From NCBI RefSeq assembly GCF_037095755.1, contig NZ_JBAWKJ010000001.1, positions 124,001 through 188,000 on the forward strand: a stretch of 64,000 nucleotides of DNA. The letters are read 5' to 3'. The notes beneath the pieces were generated by a model that was not told the origin of the DNA, ran no database searches, and saw nothing but the letters and a program-made list of their open reading frames with translations. The position numbers and the translations under genes were made by a program. The first letter of the stretch is position 1. The number at the start of each line of letters is the position of its first letter. Shown here in pieces: positions 55,680-64,000 of this stretch. The DNA is from Sphingopyxis sp. CCNWLW2. Lineage in GTDB: Bacteria > Pseudomonadota > Alphaproteobacteria > Sphingomonadales > Sphingomonadaceae.

Positions 55680-56807
55680 ATGACTGAAGTGACGACGCCT
55701 GAATTGCGCCCTGCGCGCCCCTATTTTTCTTCCGGACCCTGCGCCAAGCCGCCGGTCTGGTCCCCCGAAAAACTCAGCACCGAATCGCTCGGCCGCTCGC
55801 ATCGTGCGAAGATCGGCAAGACGCGCCTGCAGTACTGCATCGACCTGATGCGCGAGATGCTGCAGCTCCCCGACACGCACCGCATCGGCATCGTTCCGGG
55901 CAGCGACACCGGCGCCTTCGAGATGGCGATGTGGACGATGCTCGGCGCTCGCCCCGTGACGACGCTCGCTTGGGAGAGCTTCGGTGAGGGCTGGGTCACC
56001 GACGCCGCGAAGCAGCTCAAGCTCGATCCGACCATCATCCGCGCCGACTACGGCCAGCTTCCCGACCTCGGCCAGGTCGACTGGTCGAACGACGTGCTGT
56101 TCACCTGGAACGGCACCACCAGCGGCGTCCGCGTCCCGAACGGCGACTGGATCGCCGCCGACCGCGAGGGCCTGAGCTTCGCCGACGCGACCAGCGCGGT
56201 GTTCGCTTACGACCTGCCGTGGGACAAGATCGACGTCGCGACCTTCAGCTGGCAGAAAGTGCTCGGCGGCGAAGGCGGCCATGGCGTGCTAATCCTCGGC
56301 CCGCGCGCCGTCGAACGCCTCGAAAATTACACCCCCGCCTGGCCGCTGCCGAAGGTGTTCCGCCTCGTCTCGAAGGGCGCGCTGACCGAAGGCGTGTTCA
56401 AGGGCGAGACGATCAACACCCCGTCGATGCTCGCCGTCGAGGATGCGATCTTCGCGCTCGAATGGGCGAAATCGCTCGGCGGCCTCGACGGCCTGAAGGC
56501 GCGCAGCGACGCGAATGCCGCGGCGCTCGACAAGATCGTCGAAGAACGCGCGTGGCTGAGCCATCTCGCCGCCGATCCCGCCAGCCGCTCGAAGACCTCG
56601 GTCTGCCTGTCGGTCGCGGGCGCCGACGAGGGCTTCATCAAGAAGTTCGCGGCGCTGCTCGACGCCGAAGGCGCGGCCTATGACATCGCGGGCTATCGCG
56701 ATGCGCCTCCGGGCCTTCGCATCTGGTGCGGCGCGACCGTCGACACCGCCGACATCGAAGCGCTCGGCCCGTGGCTCGACTGGGCCTACGAAACCCTCTC
56801 CGCGTAA
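55680..56807 (+). CDS. serC: phosphoserine aminotransferase
   Basis: A 375-residue class V aminotransferase: RPYFSSGPCAKPPVWSPE at the N-terminus, SLGRSHRAKIGKTRLQY, GIVPGSDTGAFEMAMWTMLG, and the PLP lysine in TFSWQKVLGGEGGHGV. It is the long SerC type usual in alphaproteobacteria. It makes 3-phosphoserine from 3-phosphohydroxypyruvate, with serA next on the same strand. Confidence 0.97.
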   Translation: MTEVTTPELRPARPYFSSGPCAKPPVWSPEKLSTESLGRSHRAKIGKTRLQYCIDLMREMLQLPDTHRIGIVPGSDTGAFEMAMWTMLGARPVTTLAWESFGEGWVTDAAKQLKLDPTIIRADYGQLPDLGQVDWSNDVLFTWNGTTSGVRVPNGDWIAADREGLSFADATSAVFAYDLPWDKIDVATFSWQKVLGGEGGHGVLILGPRAVERLENYTPAWPLPKVFRLVSKGALTEGVFKGETINTPSMLAVEDAIFALEWAKSLGGLDGLKARSDANAAALDKIVEERAWLSHLAADPASRSKTSVCLSVAGADEGFIKKFAALLDAEGAAYDIAGYRDAPPGLRIWCGATVDTADIEALGPWLDWAYETLSA

Positions 56808-56814
56808 CATTTTT

Positions 56815-56893
56815 CGTCATCCCCGCGAAAGCGGGGACCCAGAGCGTGCGTGGGCTGACCCCACACTGGGTTCCCGCTTTCGCGGGAATGACG
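56815..56893. repeat. sphingomonad-type palindromic repeat between serC and serA
   Basis: Arms of 28 bases at 56815-56842 and 56866-56893 are inverted copies with two mismatches. They contain the CCCGCGAAAGCGGG core found as a dispersed repeat in sphingomonad genomes. A smaller GTGGG/CCCAC hairpin sits in the loop. It may attenuate serC-serA read-through. Confidence 0.8.
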
Positions 56894-56912
56894 AGGCTAA
56901 AGGATCATAGAC

Positions 56913-58499
56913 ATGACCGCTCCCAAAGTTCTCATTTCCGACAAAATGGACCCCAAAGCCGCCGCGATCTTCAAGGAACGCGGCATCGATGTCGATGTCA
57001 TCACCGGCAAGACGAAGGACGAGCTGATCGCGATGATTGGCGACTATGACGGCCTCGCGATCCGTTCGGCCACCAAGGTCACCGCCGACGTCCTCGCCGC
57101 CGCGACGAACCTCAAGGTCGTCGGCCGCGCCGGCATCGGCGTCGACAATGTCGACATCCCCGAGGCGTCGAAGAAGGGCGTCATCGTGATGAACACCCCC
57201 TTCGGCAACAGCATCACCACCGCCGAACATGCGATCGCGATGATGTTCGCGCTCGCGCGCCAGATTCCCGAAGCCAACGCTGGGACGCAGGCCGGCAAAT
57301 GGCCGAAGAATGACTTCATGGGCGTCGAGCTCACATCGAAGACGCTCGGCCTGATCGGTTGCGGCAACATCGGCAGCATCGTCGCCGAGCGCGCATTGGG
57401 CCTGCGCATGAAGGTCGTCGCCTTCGATCCCTTCCTGACCCCCGAGCGTGCGATCGAGCTCGGCGTCGAAAAGGCCGATCTCGATACCTTGCTCGCCAAG
57501 GCCGATTTCATCACGCTGCACACGCCGCTGACCGACCAGACGCGCAACATCCTGTCGGCCGAGAATATCGCCAAGGCGAAGAAGGGCGTGCGCATCATCA
57601 ACTGCGCGCGCGGCGGGCTGATCGATGAAGCGGCGCTCAAGGATGCGCTGGAATCCGGCCATGTCGCAGGCGCGGCGCTCGACGTGTTCCAGACCGAACC
57701 GCCGGCCGCCGACCATCCGCTGTTCGGCGCGCCGAACTTCATCTGCACGCCGCACCTCGGCGCGTCGACCGACGAAGCGCAGGTCAATGTCGCCATTCAA
57801 GTGGCCGAGCAACTGTCGGATTATCTGCTCACCGGCGGCATCACCAACGCACTCAACGTCCCCAGCCTGTCGGCCGAAGAAGCGCCGAAGCTGCGCCCCT
57901 ATATGAGCCTCGCCGAAAAGCTCGGCAGCCTTGTCGGCCAGCTTGCGCACGACAACCTCACGACGATCTCGGTCGAGGTCGAGGGCGCGGCCGCCGAACT
58001 CAATCTCAAGCCGATCACTGCCGCGGTGCTCACCGGCCTGATGCGCCGTTATTCGGACAGCGTGAACATGGTCAACGCGCCGCACCTCGCGCGCGAGCGC
58101 GGGCTCGACGTGCGCGAAGTGCGCCACGACCGCGACGGCGATTACCACACACTCGTCCGCGTCACCGTCGCCACCGAACAAGGCGACCGCTCGGTCGCGG
58201 GCACTTTGTTCAGCAACGGCGACCCGCGCCTCGTCGAAATGTTCGGGATCAAGGTCGAGGCCGACCTCGACGGTCATATGCTCTATATCGTCAACGAGGA
58301 CGCGCCGGGCTTCATCGGCCGCATTGGCACCGCGCTTGGCGAGGCGGGGCTCAACATCGGCACTTTCCACCTCGGCCGCCGCGCCGCGGGGGGCGAAGCG
58401 GTGCTGCTGCTGTCGCTCGATTCGCCGATGCCCGAGCCGCTGCTGTGGCAGCTTTGCCAGCTGCCCGGCGTGAAGACGGTGAAGGGTTTGAAGTTCTGA
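56913..58499 (+). CDS. serA: D-3-phosphoglycerate dehydrogenase
   Basis: A 528-residue SerA of the long type. Substrate and NAD domains show GRAGIGVDNVDIPEASKKGV, LGLIGCGNIGSIVAERALGL, NCARGGLIDEAAL and HLGASTDEAQVNVA. The intervening domain follows at about 320-450, and the C-terminal ACT domain begins at HMLYIVNEDAPGFIGRIGTAL. It commits 3-phosphoglycerate to serine synthesis; the ACT domain suggests serine feedback. Confidence 0.97.
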   Translation: MTAPKVLISDKMDPKAAAIFKERGIDVDVITGKTKDELIAMIGDYDGLAIRSATKVTADVLAAATNLKVVGRAGIGVDNVDIPEASKKGVIVMNTPFGNSITTAEHAIAMMFALARQIPEANAGTQAGKWPKNDFMGVELTSKTLGLIGCGNIGSIVAERALGLRMKVVAFDPFLTPERAIELGVEKADLDTLLAKADFITLHTPLTDQTRNILSAENIAKAKKGVRIINCARGGLIDEAALKDALESGHVAGAALDVFQTEPPAADHPLFGAPNFICTPHLGASTDEAQVNVAIQVAEQLSDYLLTGGITNALNVPSLSAEEAPKLRPYMSLAEKLGSLVGQLAHDNLTTISVEVEGAAAELNLKPITAAVLTGLMRRYSDSVNMVNAPHLARERGLDVREVRHDRDGDYHTLVRVTVATEQGDRSVAGTLFSNGDPRLVEMFGIKVEADLDGHMLYIVNEDAPGFIGRIGTALGEAGLNIGTFHLGRRAAGGEAVLLLSLDSPMPEPLLWQLCQLPGVKTVKGLKF

Positions 58500-58503
58500 C
58501 CTT

Positions 58504-58609
58504 AAATCCCCCTCCCGCTTGCGGGAGGGGTTAGGGGAGGGCATGTCAGCGCAGTCCTGACCGAAACAGGCCCTCCCCCGGCCCCTCCCACAAGCGGGAG
58601 GGGAGATTT
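58504..58609. repeat. large imperfect inverted repeat after serA
   Basis: The left part (58504-58542) and right part (58571-58609) are inverted copies with a few mismatches. The left arm is itself a perfect 10-bp hairpin with a TT loop (58509-58518 / 58521-58530). This CCCTCCCGCTTGCGGGAGGG unit is a frequent sphingomonad intergenic repeat and probably ends the serA transcript. Confidence 0.75.
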
Positions 58610-58647
58610 GATTGATCGCTCGCCTCTAGGCTTCTAAGGCCGCACGC

Positions 58648-59760
58648 ATGACCAAGGCCCCTGCCCTGCTGCCCGAAGGGCTGCGCGATCGCCTCCCCCG
58701 ACAGGCGGAGGCCACGTCGCGCGTCACACGTGCGCTCGTCGATGCGATGCGCGCGCATGGCTATGGCCGCGTGTCGCCGCCTCTCGCCGAGTTCCGCGAG
58801 ACGCTCGGCGGTGACGACGACCGCACCACCCGCGACCTGCTCCGCTTCACCGATCCGGTATCGCAGCGCACGCTCGCGCTGCGCCCTGACATCACGCGGC
58901 AGGTTGGCCGCATCGCCACCTCGCTGCTCGCCAAGGCGCCGCGCCCGCTCCGCCTCTGTTACGCCGGGCAAGTGGTCAAGCTGCGCGCGAGCCAGCTCCG
59001 TCCCGCGCGTGAGATGCTGCAGGTCGGCGCCGAGCTGATCGGCAGCGACAGCGTCGCCGCAGCGCGCGAGATCGTCAGCGTCGCGATCGACGCGCTCGAG
59101 GCCGCGGGGATCGGCCCGGTCACGATCGATTTCACCCTGCCCGACGTCGTCGACCTGCTCGCGGGCGGGCCGCTGCCCATCGATGCCGATATCCAGCAGC
59201 TGCGCGACGAACTCGACGCCAAGGATGCCGGCGCGCTGACGCGGCTGGGCGCCGAGGCCTATCTGCCGCTGCTCCGCGCGACCGGCCCCTTTGACCGGGC
59301 GATCGCCGACCTGCGCGCATTCGACACATCCGGCGTTCTTACCGCGCGCATCGACGCGCTCGAAGCGATCGCCGCGCCAATCCGCGACCGCGTGACACTG
59401 ACCCTCGACCCGACCGAGCGTCATGGCTTCGCCTATCAAAGCTGGTTCGGCTTTCAGATATTCGTCCCCGGACAGGGCGACGCGGTGGGCCGCGGTGGCG
59501 GCTATTCGATCCCGGTCGGCGAACAGGAAGAATCCGCCGTGGGCTTCTCGCTCTATCCCGATCCGCTGATCGACGCGGGCCTTGGCGCCGAGGACGATGC
59601 CGACCGCCGCATCTTCCTGCCGCTCGGCCACGATCCTGCACTGGCCGCGAGCCTGCGCGCCGACGATTGGCAGACGGTCGCGGCACTGTCCGACAGCGAC
59701 AGTGCGCGCGCGCTCGGCTGCGGGTTTATTCTCGGTCCCGACGGGCCGGTCGAAGCCTAA
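58648..59760 (+). CDS. hisZ: ATP phosphoribosyltransferase regulatory subunit
   Basis: A 370-residue class II aminoacyl-tRNA-synthetase-like protein without tRNA-binding domains. LLPEGLRDRLPRQAEATSRVT, LLRFTDPVSQRTLALRPDITRQVGRIA and LRLCYAGQVVKLRAS match HisZ. HisZ is needed with the short HisG form to start histidine synthesis; hisG is not in the window. The gene lies between serA and purA, an order I regard as typical of sphingomonads. Confidence 0.85.
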   Translation: MTKAPALLPEGLRDRLPRQAEATSRVTRALVDAMRAHGYGRVSPPLAEFRETLGGDDDRTTRDLLRFTDPVSQRTLALRPDITRQVGRIATSLLAKAPRPLRLCYAGQVVKLRASQLRPAREMLQVGAELIGSDSVAAAREIVSVAIDALEAAGIGPVTIDFTLPDVVDLLAGGPLPIDADIQQLRDELDAKDAGALTRLGAEAYLPLLRATGPFDRAIADLRAFDTSGVLTARIDALEAIAAPIRDRVTLTLDPTERHGFAYQSWFGFQIFVPGQGDAVGRGGGYSIPVGEQEESAVGFSLYPDPLIDAGLGAEDDADRRIFLPLGHDPALAASLRADDWQTVAALSDSDSARALGCGFILGPDGPVEA

Positions 59761-60134
59761 AAATCCGACACCCCAAAGCGCGGGATGCCCTGATTGACGC
59801 CGGGCGGATCGAGCACAGTCACGTCGAGTTCAACGGGCTCGCCGATCCAGTGCGCCAGTGTCGTATGATCGGCAAGGTCGTCGTCGGTCAGCGGATGCAC
59901 CAGCGCGCGCAGCCCCGTCGCCTCGATCGTCGCGACGACCGCCGGAACCGCTGCACCCAAAAAATGCACCTCATATTGCGCGATCGGGTGCGGCCCCGCG
60001 GCGCCGTCAGTCATATCGCCGACGAACAGAATCGCTGCGTCGTGGCTGAACCCGTCGCGCAGTTCGGTGGCGGCTGCACGCTCGGCATCGTCGAAATAGA
60101 TATGGGCATGATAGGGGGCGTCGGGTTCGATCAT
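59757..60134 (-). CDS. DOPA 4,5-dioxygenase family protein
   Basis: A 125-residue protein. The start at 60134 is favoured by AAGGA eight bases upstream. [26 protein letters not shown] and the [15 protein letters not shown] segment match the short DODA family of extradiol-like enzymes; the His residues would hold the metal. Bacterial members are mostly uncharacterised, so catechol cleavage is only a possibility. Its end overlaps the hisZ stop by four bases in the opposite orientation. Confidence 0.82.
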   Translation of the reverse strand: MIEPDAPYHAHIYFDDAERAAATELRDGFSHDAAILFVGDMTDGAAGPHPIAQYEVHFLGAAVPAVVATIEATGLRALVHPLTDDDLADHTTLAHWIGEPVELDVTVLDPPGVNQGIPRFGVSDF

Positions 60135-60267
60135 CGCGGGCATCCTTCTTTCCGCCTCGCTACTCCGCCAAAAAGAAGGACGCAACCGTGCCACTGCCCT
60201 TGCCTCTCCGGCCAAATCCGCTAAGGCCGCGCCGGGTCAGGATGGCCCCGCACAGCAGGACATTGTC

Positions 60268-61557
<1,290 letters not shown>

Positions 61558-61583
61558 GCCGGAACGCGGGCGGCCGCCGCGCG

Positions 61584-62804
61584 TCAGGCGTCGGCCGCTT
61601 CCTCCGCAACCAGCGCCGTCTGGTCGAGTGCCTGTATGAGGTCGGCGATGATGTCCTCGACCTCTTCCAGTCCGACCGACAGGCGCACGAGCCCGTCCGA
61701 GATACCGTGCTCGCGGCGTTCCTCGGGCGTGTAGGTCGAATGCGTCATGCTCGCGGGATGCTGGATCAGGCTTTCGGCATCGCCCAGCGACACCGCACGC
61801 TGGACCAGCGCCAGGCGGTTCATCATCGCCACACCGGCCGCGTGGCCGCCCTTCAGTTCGAAGGCGATCATGCCGCCGAACCCCGGCATCTGGCGCCGGG
61901 CCAGATCATGCTGCGCAAAGTCTGCTAGCCCCGGATAATGAACCGTCGTCACTGCGGGATGCGCATCGAGCATCGCCGCGACCGACAGCGCGGAACGGCA
62001 ATGTTCGGCCATGCGCAGCTTGAGCGTCTTCAGCCCGCGCAACACCAGCATCGCATTGAACGGCGCCATAACCGCGCCCGTCATGTCCTTGACGCCGACG
62101 AGCCGCACCATCTGCATGTCAGCCTGAGTGCCGAGCGCGATACCCCCGACCAGATCGCCATGCCCGCCAAGATATTTGGTAGCCGAATGAACAACAATGT
62201 CGGCGCCCAGCGTGATCGGCTGCGTCAGCACCGGCGTCGCATAGGTATTGTCGACCACCGTGCGCGCGTCGTGCTCGCGCGCGATCGCCGCGATGGCGGC
62301 GATGTCGACGAGGCGCATATTGGGATTGGCGGGTGTTTCGAAATAGACGATTTTCGTCGCATCGCCGATCGCAGCGACCAGGTTGCCCGGATCGGTCAGG
62401 TCGACATGCGTGACGGTGACCCCGAAGCGGGCAAGACCGTGACGCATGAAGGCAAAGGTGCAGCCATAGAGCGTCTTGTCGACGATCACTTCGTCGCCGG
62501 GTTTCAGGAAAGACCAGAATACCGCGGCGATGGCGCCCATCCCCGAAGCGGTCGCCACCGCCGCCTCGGCGCCCTCCAGCGTAGCAAGCCGCCTTTCCAG
62601 CAGGTCGACTGTGGGGTTGGCAATCCGGCTGTAGAAATAGCCCTCGCGTGCCCCGGCAAAGAGCTCCGCGCCCGCTTCAGCGGTCTCGAACACGAAGGTC
62701 GATGACAGGTGCAGCGGCGGCACCAGCGCACCGTCATGCTGTGCCGCATCATAACCCGCATGGATGGCGCGCGTGGAAAATGCGGAATGCGGAAAGGACG
62801 ACAT
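61584..62804 (-). CDS. mdeA: methionine gamma-lyase
   Basis: A 406-residue Cys/Met-metabolism PLP enzyme from the ATG at 62804 (GGAG nine bases upstream). The PLP lysine is in VVHSATKYLGGHGD. The cysteine in TLYGCTFAFMRHG corresponds to the Cys116 that marks true methionine gamma-lyases against cystathionine lyases, and DAESLIQHPASMTHSTYTPEERREHGISDGLVRLSVGLE is near-identical to Pseudomonas MdeA. The reaction gives methanethiol, 2-oxobutyrate and ammonia. It is divergent from an Lrp-type gene, as mdeA and mdeR are in pseudomonads. Confidence 0.9.
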   Translation of the reverse strand: MSSFPHSAFSTRAIHAGYDAAQHDGALVPPLHLSSTFVFETAEAGAELFAGAREGYFYSRIANPTVDLLERRLATLEGAEAAVATASGMGAIAAVFWSFLKPGDEVIVDKTLYGCTFAFMRHGLARFGVTVTHVDLTDPGNLVAAIGDATKIVYFETPANPNMRLVDIAAIAAIAREHDARTVVDNTYATPVLTQPITLGADIVVHSATKYLGGHGDLVGGIALGTQADMQMVRLVGVKDMTGAVMAPFNAMLVLRGLKTLKLRMAEHCRSALSVAAMLDAHPAVTTVHYPGLADFAQHDLARRQMPGFGGMIAFELKGGHAAGVAMMNRLALVQRAVSLGDAESLIQHPASMTHSTYTPEERREHGISDGLVRLSVGLEEVEDIIADLIQALDQTALVAEEAADA

Positions 62805-62921
62805 GGGGCGGGCTCCTGCAGCGATTTGTTCCCGCGTTCCTAGCAAATGGACGCTGGCAGGTGCTGCCTATATATGCCACCATATCCATCAATATTGGAA
62901 TTATCTGCCAAGGATTCGCCA
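62805..62921. promoter_or_regulatory. mdeA / Lrp-type divergent control region
   Basis: The 117-base gap is AT-rich in its right half (62868-62910). It holds a GGCAG-GTG-CTGCC palindrome at 62856-62868 and an ATATTGGAATTAT stretch nearby, fitting the degenerate sites of Lrp-type regulators. No clean -35/-10 pair was found. Confidence 0.4.
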
Positions 62922-63380
62922 ATGGACCGCAAAGATCACCAGATTATTCGCGCATTGATGGCCGATGGCCGCTTGAGCAATCAGGATCTCGCTGCCGCGG
63001 TCAATCTGTCGCCCTCGCCGTGCCTCCGCCGCGTCCGCCTGCTGGAGGCGAAGGGCGTGATCACGGGCTACGCCGCGCTCGTCGATCAACGCGCGATGGG
63101 CTATCCGATCACGGTTTTCGTCGGCATCAAGCTCAGCAAGCATGATCAGGCAACGGTCCGCGCGTTCGAAGTGGCCATCGCAACGATCGACGACATTCTC
63201 GACTGTTTCCTGATGACCGGCGAGATCGATTATCTGTTGCGTGTCGTCGCCGCTGACCTCGACGGCTATGAGCATTTCGTTCGCGAGCGGCTGCACGCCA
63301 TCGAAGGCATCGCATCGATCGACACCAGCCTCGCCTATGGCGTCGTGAAGCAAAGCCGAATCCTGCCGTTACCTATCTGA
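62922..63380 (+). CDS. Lrp/AsnC-family regulator (MdeR-like)
   Basis: A 152-residue regulator. The N-terminal HTH is MDRKDHQIIRALMADGRLSNQDLAAAVNLSPSPCLRRVRLLEAKGVI, and the RAM domain contains CFLMTGEIDYLLRVVAADLDGYEHFV. It is divergent from methionine gamma-lyase. By analogy with MdeR of Pseudomonas putida it probably activates that gene in response to methionine. Confidence 0.9.
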   Translation: MDRKDHQIIRALMADGRLSNQDLAAAVNLSPSPCLRRVRLLEAKGVITGYAALVDQRAMGYPITVFVGIKLSKHDQATVRAFEVAIATIDDILDCFLMTGEIDYLLRVVAADLDGYEHFVRERLHAIEGIASIDTSLAYGVVKQSRILPLPI

Positions 63381-63392
63381 CCTTTGCCATCG

Positions 63393-63491
63393 CGCGATTG
63401 GACCGACGGCTGTATCGCCTTGTCGAACGCCGAGATAAAGCAGCTCTGGAACATCGTCCCCGACGGCATCCCGATCACCATCCGACCCTAA
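63393..63491 (+). pseudogene. L,D-transpeptidase C-terminal remnant
   Basis: The 33 codons before the stop at 63489-63491 read DWTDGCIALSNAEIKQLW followed by NIVPDGIPITIRP. This is the C-terminal end of YkuD/ErfK-type L,D-transpeptidases, including the catalytic cysteine in DGCIAL. Nothing upstream continues the fold: the Lrp gene ends at 63380, 12 bases before the remnant. It is therefore a fragment left by deletion. It ends 10 bases before the FMN-reductase start. Confidence 0.8.
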
Positions 63492-63501
63492 GGAACCCGC
63501 C

Positions 63502-64000
63502 ATGCCCCGCCATATCCTCGTTTTCTACGGCAGCTATCGCCGCGACCGGCAGGGCATTAAGCTCGCGCGCTGGATGGTCGAGGCGCTGAACGCGCGCGGT
63601 GACAGCGCCGAACTGATCGACGCCAAGGCGGTCGACCTGCCGATGCTCGACCAGCGCTTCAGCGATTATGCCGCGGGCGAGGCACCGGCGGCGATGGCCG
63701 AACTCGCCGCGAAAATCGCCGCCGCCGACGGCTATGTCTTCGTCACGGGCGAATATAATGGCGGGCTCCAGCCGGGGCTCAAGAATCTCGTCGACCATTA
63801 TCTGACCGGCTTCGCATGGCGCCCGGCCGCGATCGCCTCCTATTCGGCGGGACCATTTGCCGGTGTCCGGTCGGCGACCGCCTGGCGCACCACGCTTGGC
63901 GCGATGGGAATGGTCGTCACCTCGACGCCGCTTGGCCTGGCGCGCATCGGTGGGGCTTTCGACGCCGATGGCCAGCCTGCGGGCGAAGACGGCGGGCGGC
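63502..64000 (+). CDS. NADPH-dependent FMN reductase-like, 3' end outside window
   Basis: The first 166 codons are visible. The flavodoxin-like opening HILVFYGSYRRDRQGIKLARWM binds the FMN phosphate, and FVTGEYNGGLQPGLKNLVDHYL is the second FMN contact, like the PEYNGS motif of the family. AAGGAA lies before the ATG at 63502. It would reduce FMN or quinones with NADPH. The C-terminus is beyond the window. Confidence 0.88.
   Translation, partial: MPRHILVFYGSYRRDRQGIKLARWMVEALNARGDSAELIDAKAVDLPMLDQRFSDYAAGEAPAAMAELAAKIAAADGYVFVTGEYNGGLQPGLKNLVDHYLTGFAWRPAAIASYSAGPFAGVRSATAWRTTLGAMGMVVTSTPLGLARIGGAFDADGQPAGEDGGR

Overview
The window is high-GC alphaproteobacterial DNA, most likely from a sphingomonad (order Sphingomonadales; a Sphingopyxis-like genus is my guess). 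The reasons are the TonB-dependent receptors sitting next to catabolic genes, the carotenoid-oxygenase and SCP2-type thiolase genes, a serC-leader hairpin just upstream of serC, the serC-serA-hisZ-purA order, and intergenic palindromes of the kind common in sphingomonads. I see no rRNA, tRNA or CRISPR array.

Layout. 0-2.2 kb: a glycosyltransferase cut by the window edge, a phosphomannomutase-like HAD protein and an unknown protein. 2.3-5.3 kb: a candidate structured small RNA, then a decayed glpK/acyl-CoA-synthetase pair and about 0.7 kb with no gene. 5.3-15.4 kb: a five-gene operon on the minus strand (nitronate-monooxygenase-like flavoprotein, carotenoid-cleavage-type oxygenase, acyl-CoA synthetase, SCP2-type thiolase, atypical thiolase), a divergent TonB-dependent receptor and a fused double-HxlR regulator. 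This looks like an uptake-and-degradation island for a hydrophobic alkene-containing compound. 15.4-16.3 kb: a dead type-B carboxylesterase. 16.5-19.6 kb: an AsnC regulator divergent from an aromatic aminotransferase and fumarylacetoacetase (tyrosine breakdown). 19.6-23.6 kb: a LeuCD-type dehydratase plus a dehalogenase-like hydrolase, divergent from a LysR regulator, followed by a MITE-like element with 34-bp inverted repeats.

24.0-39.4 kb: a second catabolic island with a TonB receptor, an AbgT transporter, an M20 amidohydrolase, a penicillin-acylase-type hydrolase (frameshifted), a FAD amine oxidoreductase, an S9 peptidase and a LysR regulator. It ends with a HAD / D-serine-dehydratase-like / RidA trio. 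Together these suggest import and breakdown of N-acylated or peptidic amino acids, finishing with PLP-dependent dehydration of a hydroxy amino acid and removal of the reactive enamine by RidA.

39.5-55.5 kb: mostly housekeeping or stress genes: HxlR/GST and GFA, AraC, MFS, Ogt, PurT, PolA, a CDP-alcohol phosphatidyltransferase, prephenate dehydratase, two tandem cytochromes c, a LOG-family protein and an extensin-like lipoprotein. 55.6-61.6 kb: serine, histidine and purine biosynthesis (serC, serA, hisZ, purA), with the serC leader and three palindromic repeats nearby. 61.6-64 kb: a methionine gamma-lyase with a divergent Lrp-type regulator, a 33-codon remnant of an L,D-transpeptidase, and an NADPH-dependent FMN reductase cut by the window end.
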